Assembly (NCBI GenBank): GCA_021604605.1 | Contig: BQJH01000198.1 | Span: forward strand, 1 to 5,555 | DNA from: Hyphococcus sp. | GTDB lineage: Bacteria > Pseudomonadota > Alphaproteobacteria > Caulobacterales > Parvularculaceae | Length of the DNA stretch: 5,555 nt | Direction: 5' to 3' | Part shown: positions 1 through 5,555 of the stretch, piece after piece | Layout: each line of letters starts with the position of its first letter | Position numbering within the stretch: position 1 is the stretch's first letter | Position numbers and translations under genes: made by a program | Notes under the pieces: generated by a model | Told to the model about the DNA's origin: nothing | The model's input: only the letters and a program-made list of their open reading frames with translations | The model's database searches: none

Positions 1-149
1 CCCGGTAAATGTTGGTTATTGTGCGCCGGAACCATGACAGTATCGTAAAGAAAATGGGGCCCTCACCGCAAGAGGCAATCCTTTTGCGAGCCATTTGCGA
101 CAATACGTTCGGATTTCTTGCCAAGTGGTTGTTTAACCGGCATTGAGCC
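1..149. other. Leader region with no convincing gene
   Basis: All three forward frames hit stops early (TAA at 46-48, TGA at 35-37 and TAA at 6-8 in frames 1, 2 and 3), so at most the last few codons of an upstream + strand gene could be here. On the minus strand a frame from an ATG at 94-92 stays open to the edge (31 codons) but has no ribosome binding site. The region presumably holds the operon promoter; a weak TTGTGC (19-24) and TATCGT (41-46) pair with a 16-base spacer is the only candidate I see and is not convincing. GGTT-GTTT-AACC at 127-138 is a small hairpin just before the upstream ATG. Confidence 0.5.
81..100. repeat. Tandem 9-bp direct repeat, 11-bp period, in the operon leader
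   Basis: CTTTTGCGA at 81-89 and CATTTGCGA at 92-100 match at eight of nine positions and start 11 bases apart, about one helical turn. Paired direct repeats with this period are a common layout for response-regulator sites, so this could be an operator for the operon. It could also be chance, since the unit is short and only two copies exist. No convincing -35/-10 pair could be placed beside it. Confidence 0.35.
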
Positions 150-170
150 ATGCTAAAGACTATTTCCGCC

Positions 171-175
171 AGGAG
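171..175 (+). promoter_or_regulatory. Probable ribosome binding site of moxR
   Basis: AGGAG matches the anti-Shine-Dalgarno complement and lies 13 bases before the ATG at 189. It sits inside the longer reading frame that begins at 150, and no purine-rich site lies at a useful distance before 150. It therefore favours the shorter 332-residue MoxR, although the spacing is longer than ideal. Confidence 0.5.
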
Positions 176-188
176 TACCCCAAACCTT

Positions 189-1187
189 ATGACAGCTGCG
201 TCTTCCGATCAGGATATCCTCGAAAAATTTGACGAAATTACTGGGAAAATGGCCCGCGCCAGAGAGAATCTGGGGAAAATTGTCTTTGGCCAGCCTGGCG
301 TCATTGACCTGACATTGGCGACACTCGCCGCTGGCGGGCATGGATTATTGGTCGGCGCGCCGGGTCTTGCCAAAACCTTGCTTGTGACATCTGTCGCAGA
401 TCTGATGGGCCTTTCGGCCAAGCGAGTGCAGTTTACGCCAGACCTGATGCCGGGCGATGTTTTGGGCTCTGAGGTGCTGGAAGAAACCACCGACGGTAAG
501 CGCGAATTTCGCTTTATTCCCGGCCCTGTCTTTTGCCAACTCCTGATGGCCGATGAAATCAACCGCGCCAGCCCACGCACGCAATCAGCATTGCTGCAGG
601 CCATGCAAGAACATCACGTCACGGTCGCAGGCGCGCGCCATGATCTGCCGGGGCCGTTCCATGTTCTCGCCACTCAAAATCCGATTGAACAGGAAGGCAC
701 CTATCCGCTGCCCGAAGCGCAGCTTGACCGGTTCCTGTTGCAGATCAATGTCGACTACCCGGACTTAGACGCGGAACGACAAATGCTCGCTGAAACAACG
801 GGCGCTGCTCAAAACGCTGTTGAACCTGTGATGACCAGCGCCGATTTAATCGAAGCGCAACAACTCGTCAGGGAAATGCCGATTGGCGAGCAGGTCATCG
901 ATATGATCTTGCAACTCGTGCGCGCCGCGCGTCCGAATGTGACCGCCAGCACGCGTGTTAAATCTCTTGTCGCCTGGGGACCAGGGCCGCGCGCCAGTCA
1001 GGCTTTCTCTCTCGCCACGCGGGCATTAGCGCTGATTGATGGACGTCACGCCCCTTCCCTTGATGATGTGCGGCGTCTCGCCAAGCCTGTCCTGCGACAT
1101 CGAATGGCGCTAAACTTTGCGGCCCGGTCTGAAGGGCTTGATACGGATCAATTCATTGATGAACTTTTGGGCGGGCTAAACCAGTAG
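189..1187 (+). CDS. moxR: MoxR-family AAA+ ATPase (chaperone-like)
   Basis: This is a cytosolic ATPase of the MoxR branch of AAA+ proteins, which are thought to remodel or activate VWA-domain partner proteins using ATP. Counting from the ATG at 189 (332 residues), the Walker A loop GAPGLAKT lies at about residues 56-63. Walker B LLMADEINRA is at 118-127 with the Asp-Glu pair, and the sensor-1 segment LATQNP is at 160-165. The conserved LPEAQLDRF with its probable arginine finger is at 174-182, and a sensor-2-like GPRASQA is at 266-272. All key ATPase residues are present and the length is normal for the family. An in-frame ATG at 150 would add 13 residues. I prefer 189 because an AGGAG lies upstream of it and nothing similar precedes 150, although the 13-base spacing is long. 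It heads the operon, 26 bases before the DUF58 gene. Family assignment is very secure; the substrate is unknown. Confidence 0.96.
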   Translation: MTAASSDQDILEKFDEITGKMARARENLGKIVFGQPGVIDLTLATLAAGGHGLLVGAPGLAKTLLVTSVADLMGLSAKRVQFTPDLMPGDVLGSEVLEETTDGKREFRFIPGPVFCQLLMADEINRASPRTQSALLQAMQEHHVTVAGARHDLPGPFHVLATQNPIEQEGTYPLPEAQLDRFLLQINVDYPDLDAERQMLAETTGAAQNAVEPVMTSADLIEAQQLVREMPIGEQVIDMILQLVRAARPNVTASTRVKSLVAWGPGPRASQAFSLATRALALIDGRHAPSLDDVRRLAKPVLRHRMALNFAARSEGLDTDQFIDELLGGLNQ

Positions 1188-1194
1188 CGTACAC

Positions 1195-1200
1195 GAAGGA
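1195..1200 (+). promoter_or_regulatory. Probable ribosome binding site of the DUF58 gene
   Basis: GAAGGA in the 26-base gap after the MoxR stop lies 13 bases before the ATG at 1214. The spacing is long, as it is for MoxR. No other in-frame start lies closer to it, and the DUF58 core needs the N-terminal region, so 1214 remains the best start. Confidence 0.5.
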
Positions 1201-1213
1201 CAACGCCGCGCAG

Positions 1214-2104
1214 ATGACAGATAATAAAGCTGCGATCGCCGTCAGGCATGAAGCAGAAGACGCTGCGGCGCTTTTCCCGGCGTTGCTCGTCGAGGCTGAG
1301 CGCATTGCCCATACGGTCAATGCGGGCTTGCATGGTCGTCGTCGCGCTGGACCGGGAGAAACTTTCTGGCAGCACCGCGCTTACGCTTTTGGCGATCCTG
1401 TCTCGGCCATTGACTGGCGCCAGTCCGCTCGGGTTTCTGACCGACTTTATGTCAGAGAGAATGAGTGGGAAGCAGCAGCGGCAGTCTATTTATGGCGCGA
1501 CCCTTCCGCATCGCTTCATTACACATCAAGCAACCAAACACCGGTCAAGGCGCGACGCGCGGAAGTCCTCGCGACGGCGCTCGCGATCCTTTTATCTCAA
1601 GCCGGCGAACGCATCGGCTTGCTCGGCCAGGAACGCCGTCCGTTTCATGGGCGCGGGGCGCCGGCAAGAGTGCTTGAAGCGTTACTTGCCGATCATGAAG
1701 GCGCCAGTTCAACGCCGCCGAAAGCTTTTCTTCGATCCGGCGCCCGTGCTGTTTTATTCAGCGATTTTTTTACAGACATAGAAAATCTGGCGCGGAGCGT
1801 TGAAGCCCTGTCTAGCGATGGAGTGAAAGGCGTTCTGGTTCAAATTTGCGACCCCGCAGAAGAAGACTTTCCTTTTGCCGGACGAGTTGAGTTTCAGGAT
1901 CTGGAGAGCAAAGACCGGTTGATTTTTGGAGAAACAGCTTCGTTACGCTCAGATTATCAAGCCGCCTTTACGGCTCACCGACAGGCGCTATCAAACCTTG
2001 TGGCAAACACCGGCTGGAATTTGATTACTCATCGTACAGACAAACCTGCCCAGTCTGCGTTGTTGGCGCTTTATGCAGCCTTAAGCGATAGCAGGACGGT
2101 CTGA
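1214..2104 (+). CDS. DUF58 domain protein, VWA-like MoxR partner
   Basis: This 296-residue protein belongs to the DUF58 family, which is almost always encoded next to MoxR and is presumed to be its direct partner. The diagnostic DUF58 core is at residues 41-73: GRRRAGPGE, then an aromatic-rich stretch, then GDPVSAIDWRQSAR. It is followed by the RENEWE segment at 81-86. A VWA-type fold is suggested by WRDPSAS at 94-100, which contains an intact DxSxS metal-binding motif (D96, S98, S100), and by a later strand ending LFSDFFTD at 181-188 that resembles the third MIDAS loop. No signal peptide or membrane segment is visible, so it should be cytosolic, where MoxR acts. A GAAGGA lies 13 bases before the ATG. 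Its TGA stop shares one base with the next start codon, which implies translational coupling. The family is secure; the biochemical role is not known. Confidence 0.94.
   Translation: MTDNKAAIAVRHEAEDAAALFPALLVEAERIAHTVNAGLHGRRRAGPGETFWQHRAYAFGDPVSAIDWRQSARVSDRLYVRENEWEAAAAVYLWRDPSASLHYTSSNQTPVKARRAEVLATALAILLSQAGERIGLLGQERRPFHGRGAPARVLEALLADHEGASSTPPKAFLRSGARAVLFSDFFTDIENLARSVEALSSDGVKGVLVQICDPAEEDFPFAGRVEFQDLESKDRLIFGETASLRSDYQAAFTAHRQALSNLVANTGWNLITHRTDKPAQSALLALYAALSDSRTV
2093..2096 (+). promoter_or_regulatory. Ribosome binding site of the DUF4159 gene
   Basis: AGGA within the last codons of the DUF58 gene stands 7 bases before the ATG at 2104. That ATG overlaps the DUF58 stop in TGATG. 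Good spacing plus the overlap supports this start and coupled translation. Confidence 0.6.
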
Positions 2105-4851
2105 TGTTCAGTGCTTTATCTTTTTCCGCGCCGCTCATCTTAACTGCGCTTTTAACATTACCAGCCGTCTGGTTTTTGTTACGGGCGACACCGCCCACAC
2201 CCAAACAAGTTCGGTTTCCAGCATTCGTCATATTAAGGCGCCTCGTCAGCAAGGATGAAAAACCCGAACACACGCCCTGGCCGCTTTTGCTATTGCGGCT
2301 ACTTTTAACGGCGTTGATTATTCTCGGACTTGCGGGACCTGTATTGAATGCGCCGCCGCCTGCGACCGGCAATGGCCCGATCGTACTTGTCATCGACAAC
2401 AGCTTTGTCGCGGCGCCTCAATGGCAGGCCCGTGTCGATGCCATCAAGTCTGCTGCGGCAGAAGCAGCGGCGCGCGATGCACAGATTTTTATCATCCCAA
2501 CCGCACCGCAGCGCATCGCTCAACCTTTAACGCCATTAACAGGGGAAGAAGCCCGTTCGCGCGCAGATACACTGCGCCCTCAGCCCTTTGGCGCAGACCG
2601 AGCGGCGACAAGCGAAACATACATTGCAGATTTAGAAGCCTTCATCACATCAAATGGCCTTGCTGAACCGGACATACGCTGGCTGTCTGATGGCGCCGCC
2701 AGTGCGGATGACCAGACCTTTGCAGATGCCTTGCGCAACCTGGGGCCTGTCAGTCTTTATGATGACGACAATGCAGAAAAATTAATCCTTCGCCCAATCG
2801 GCGAAGGTGAAGAAGGACCGATCTATCAAGTCGAACGTTTGAATAAAATCGGAGACTGGGAGGGCGCCCTCGTCGCCACCGCAAGGGATGGGCGCGAGCT
2901 TTCCCGGATAGATCTTGCAATCAATGATGATGAGACGATCAGCGAAGCCGTAATATCTCTGCCACTGGCACTCAGAAATGAACTTGCCTCTGTCAGAATT
3001 GAAAATGGCGGGTCGGCGGGCGCAGTACAGTTAGCCGACGCCCGTGACCGTCGTGCCTTCATCGGTCTTATTTCTGAAGCAGAAGGCAAACCGAGCAACC
3101 TGCTTTCCGGCGGGCATTATTTGCGTCAGGCCCTTGGACCTTATGCAGAATTTATAGAAGGTGGATTTGATGAAATCATCGGGTCTGATGTCTCAGTTAT
3201 TATTCTTGACGATATCGGCGCTATTCGTGCGGGCGACATCGACGCCTTGAACGCATGGGTGGAACGGGGCGGCGTATTAATCCGTTTTGCGGGCCCTGTT
3301 CTCGCCGAGGCGGCGCAGGACCGCACACCTGCTCTTTTGCCTGTTGAATTGCGCGGCGGCGGGCGCGCCTTTGGCGGCGCCCTCACCTGGGATACGCCGC
3401 AACGCCTTGATGCTTTTCAGGATGACAGCCCTTTTGCAGGTCTTGCGGCGCCTGAGGATGTTTTGATACGCCGTCAGGTGCTGGCCCAACCGGGAGGTGA
3501 AACCAGCGCACGCAGTTGGGCGCGCCTTGGCGACGGTACGCCGCTTGTCACAGGTTTAAGCAAAGGCGCGGGCGTTATTGCCCTCTTTCATGTGACCGCA
3601 ACACCGGACTGGTCGGACCTCCCCATTTCGGGTGTGTTTATCGACATGTTGCGGCGACTGACATTTTTATCCGAATTGGGCCCGGAACAAACAGATGAAA
3701 ACGCTGCGGCACGCTATGCGCCTTTGCGATTGATGGACGGGTTTGGCAGAATGACAAGACCTCAAGATCAAGCCCCGGCTCTTACCGCAGAAGATATTCT
3801 CGATCCGGCAGGGCCAGAGAGGGCGCCCGGATTTTACGGCTCGCCGGAAGCGTCTCTGGCGCTCAATGTCATCCGCACTGATACACCTTATGCGCCACTC
3901 AATGTTTCGGGTGTGAGAACGCTTCCATTTACTGCGGCGCCGCCAGTGCAAATAGCGCCACCCCTCTTCGCTGTCGCTCTCTTATTGTTGTTGATCGATG
4001 CTCTCGCAACGCTGGCGCTCGCCGGTAAGCTGCCCCTCCGTCAAAGCGCAACAGCCGCAACTCTCATTGGCGCTGTTTTCTTGTCTATTGCTCTGACACC
4101 AGGTGCTTACGCTCAACCGCTCGATCCTGATATCGATGAACAGACAGCCGAGACTGTTCTGAAAACACGACTTGCGTTCATCGAGACCGGCGATCCAGCA
4201 ATGGACAAGCTCTCGAAACAAGCCCTTGCCGGACTAAGCCGTGAACTTTATCGACGCACCGCGCTAGAGCCTGGTCCACCTGTGAGCGTTAATCCGGAAA
4301 CGGATGATCTTTCTGTCTACCCGTTTCTTTATTGGCCAATTATACCGGGCATGGCCTCCCCTTCAGAAGCCGCCCTTGCCAATATTGAAAACTTCATGCG
4401 GTTTGGCGGCTTGATCCTGTTTGACACCCGCGATGATGAACGCGCCGTCGGCGCAGGCTCGACACCGGAAGCAAGAGCCCTGCAAGGCATCCTTTCACAA
4501 ATGAATATTCCACCTTTGGCGCCAGTTGAGCTCGATCATGTTTTGATGCGTTCATTCTACTTACTGCCGGACCTGCAGGGGCGACTGCGCAACAACCCTG
4601 TCTGGGTGGCGTCAGAAACATCTGGCGCCAATGATGGTGTCACGCCTGTGATAATTGGCGGACGCGATTGGGCCGGCGCATGGGCGACGGATTCCATTGG
4701 GAGGCCCGTGCGCCCCATTGGTCGCGGCGGCGCCCGCACACGGGAACTCGCATACCGAACCGGCATCAACATGGTGATGGTTGCTTTTACCGGTAATTAT
4801 AAATCCGATCAGGTCCACACACCGGTCCTGTTAGAGCGGCTCGGAAAATGA
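2104..4851 (+). CDS. Large membrane protein: BatA-like N-terminus, VWA-like and amidotransferase-like regions, C-terminal DUF4159
   Basis: The 915-residue product has several parts. Residues 1-81 resemble the aerotolerance-regulator (BatA-type) N-terminus, with membrane segments at about 8-27 and 60-81 joined by a basic, probably cytosolic loop. Residues 92-220 look VWA-like: VLVIDNSFV at 94-102 sits where DxSxS belongs but has valine for the second serine, and WLSDGA is at 193-198. Residues 345-520 resemble a class I glutamine-amidotransferase-like fold (VSVIILDD, then WVERGGVLIRF) without an obvious catalytic cysteine. Two more membrane segments lie at about 619-640 and 650-668, and the second ends in AYA-QP like a signal-peptidase site. 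Residues 680-915 are DUF4159, including YPFLYWPI (739-746), FGGLILFDTRDD (768-779) and a typical C-terminus YRTGINMVMVAFTGNYKSDQ. AGGA lies 7 bases before the ATG. The topology predicts that both large domains are periplasmic. Domain labels come from pattern recognition; function is unknown, with an envelope role inferred. Confidence 0.92.
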   Translation: MFSALSFSAPLILTALLTLPAVWFLLRATPPTPKQVRFPAFVILRRLVSKDEKPEHTPWPLLLLRLLLTALIILGLAGPVLNAPPPATGNGPIVLVIDNSFVAAPQWQARVDAIKSAAAEAAARDAQIFIIPTAPQRIAQPLTPLTGEEARSRADTLRPQPFGADRAATSETYIADLEAFITSNGLAEPDIRWLSDGAASADDQTFADALRNLGPVSLYDDDNAEKLILRPIGEGEEGPIYQVERLNKIGDWEGALVATARDGRELSRIDLAINDDETISEAVISLPLALRNELASVRIENGGSAGAVQLADARDRRAFIGLISEAEGKPSNLLSGGHYLRQALGPYAEFIEGGFDEIIGSDVSVIILDDIGAIRAGDIDALNAWVERGGVLIRFAGPVLAEAAQDRTPALLPVELRGGGRAFGGALTWDTPQRLDAFQDDSPFAGLAAPEDVLIRRQVLAQPGGETSARSWARLGDGTPLVTGLSKGAGVIALFHVTATPDWSDLPISGVFIDMLRRLTFLSELGPEQTDENAAARYAPLRLMDGFGRMTRPQDQAPALTAEDILDPAGPERAPGFYGSPEASLALNVIRTDTPYAPLNVSGVRTLPFTAAPPVQIAPPLFAVALLLLLIDALATLALAGKLPLRQSATAATLIGAVFLSIALTPGAYAQPLDPDIDEQTAETVLKTRLAFIETGDPAMDKLSKQALAGLSRELYRRTALEPGPPVSVNPETDDLSVYPFLYWPIIPGMASPSEAALANIENFMRFGGLILFDTRDDERAVGAGSTPEARALQGILSQMNIPPLAPVELDHVLMRSFYLLPDLQGRLRNNPVWVASETSGANDGVTPVIIGGRDWAGAWATDSIGRPVRPIGRGGARTRELAYRTGINMVMVAFTGNYKSDQVHTPVLLERLGK

Positions 4852-5555
4852 ATATTGTCTTTGATCCGTTTTTGCCCGACTGGGCATTGTGGCTTGCGGT
4901 CATCATCGGGATTGGTGTGGCCGCGATCAGTCTTTGGCGAAACTGGAAAAGCGGGGTGTTCCGCGCTCTGGCGCTGGCGGGTTTATTGGCGCTATTGGTC
5001 AACCCGCTCCTTCGGGAAGGTGAACGCACCGCCCTCGACGATATTGCGGTTATTCTAGTCGATGAAAGCGCTAGTCAGGGACTTGATGAGCGCTACGCCG
5101 TTGCCAGCAATGCTGCTGAAAAACTGGAAACATCACTTGAGGCGTTAGGCGGGATCGAGACACGCCGCCTCGCCTATGACGGCGAAGAGGAAACCCTTAC
5201 GCTTGAAGCATTATCGACGGCCCTCGCCGACACGCCGCGCGCCCGGCTAGGCGCTGTCTTCATCGTGACCGATGGTCAAACCCGGGACGAAGATAAGCTG
5301 GAGACTTTTTCAACCCTTGATGTACCGACGCATCTATTATTGACGGGCCGGGCAAGCGAAGTTGACCGCAAGATCACCCTGACCAATGCGCCACGCTACG
5401 GCATTGTCGGCCAACCGGTGCGCGTCTCCTTCAGGATTGATGATCTCGGCCCGGACAATGAGCAAATCAATGATCGTCCGGCGGCGGATGTTATCTTGCG
5501 CGTCGATGGCGAAGAAATATTGCGTCAGCCGGTCGAGTTTGGTGACGAGGTTGGG
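4848..5555 (+). CDS. Membrane-anchored VWA-like protein, 3' end beyond window
   Basis: This reading frame starts at the ATG inside the ATGA overlap with the preceding gene and stays open for 236 codons to the window edge, so only the N-terminal part is visible. Residues 12-30 and about 38-54 are hydrophobic membrane segments joined by a basic loop (RNWKSGVFR), the same hairpin anchor as in the preceding product. A VWA-like domain follows: IAVILVDESAS at 66-76 carries an intact DxSxS motif (D72, S74, S76), and AVFIVTDGQ at 136-144 matches the third metal-binding loop. From about residue 175 the alternation of short strands (KITLTNAP, VRVSFRIDD, DVILRVDGEE) suggests an immunoglobulin-like beta domain. 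No good Shine-Dalgarno is seen, so translation probably depends on coupling. Homologues at this operon position in other alphaproteobacteria are, as I recall, around 700 residues long and also uncharacterised. The gene is real; the function is inferred only from context. Confidence 0.88.
   Translation, partial: MNIVFDPFLPDWALWLAVIIGIGVAAISLWRNWKSGVFRALALAGLLALLVNPLLREGERTALDDIAVILVDESASQGLDERYAVASNAAEKLETSLEALGGIETRRLAYDGEEETLTLEALSTALADTPRARLGAVFIVTDGQTRDEDKLETFSTLDVPTHLLLTGRASEVDRKITLTNAPRYGIVGQPVRVSFRIDDLGPDNEQINDRPAADVILRVDGEEILRQPVEFGDEVG

Noticed and set aside
1..94. Minus-strand frame from ATG at 94-92, open to the window edge (31 codons, beginning MARKRIASCGEGPIFF)
   Set aside because: It has no ribosome binding site, is not a recognisable protein start and is too short to judge. 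It could be the start of a divergent gene, but nothing else supports that.
127..138. GGTT-GTTT-AACC inverted repeat as an operator or a CtrA-type site
   Set aside because: The arms are only 4 bp, and the second TTAA half expected of a CtrA site is missing.
209..604. Long minus-strand open frame (131 codons) opposite moxR
   Set aside because: It lies wholly antisense to a clearly conserved ATPase and shows no recognisable motif. It is a shadow of the codon bias of the real gene.
1248..1781. 177-codon + strand frame overlapping the DUF58 gene
   Set aside because: It sits in another frame across the conserved DUF58 core and is rich in Arg and Ser, as out-of-frame translations of this DNA are. 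It has no recognisable family.
2025..2399. Minus-strand frame of 124 codons across the DUF58-DUF4159 gene junction
   Set aside because: It is antisense to two real, coupled genes and has no domain signature.
4855..5058. 67-codon + strand frame near the right end
   Set aside because: It is out of frame with the better-supported gene starting at 4848, which has membrane segments and VWA motifs and stays open to the window edge.

Overview
This window reads as one co-directional operon on the + strand. It has four genes: a MoxR-family AAA+ ATPase, a soluble DUF58 protein, a large membrane-anchored protein ending in a DUF4159 domain, and the first 236 codons of a second membrane-anchored VWA-like protein that runs off the right edge. 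The protein sequences and the gene order resemble the conserved alphaproteobacterial moxR-DUF58-DUF4159 cluster. I infer an alphaproteobacterium of moderate GC content but cannot name the genus.

Layout: bases 1-188 are a leader with no convincing gene. They hold a 9-bp direct repeat with an 11-bp period and the probable ribosome binding site of the first gene. MoxR (189-1187; alternative start 150) is followed after 26 bases by the DUF58 gene (1214-2104). The DUF58 stop overlaps the start of the 915-residue gene (2104-4851) by one base (TGATG). That gene overlaps the last one (4848 to beyond 5555) by four bases (ATGA). No terminator, tRNA, rRNA, insertion sequence or CRISPR array is visible, so transcription probably continues past the window.

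How the genes may work together: MoxR ATPases are usually encoded beside VWA-domain partners and are thought to act as chaperone-like remodelling machines. Here the ATPase and the DUF58 protein look cytosolic. Each of the other two products starts with a pair of membrane segments that place a VWA-like domain in the periplasm. From memory, a homologous four-gene operon in Rhizobium leguminosarum has been linked to cell morphology and envelope integrity, so an envelope role is the best inference. The cluster is therefore a conserved, poorly understood system and not a new one. The less described points are the mix of intact and degenerate metal-binding (MIDAS) motifs across the three VWA-like proteins, and a signal-peptide-like segment inside the DUF4159 protein.
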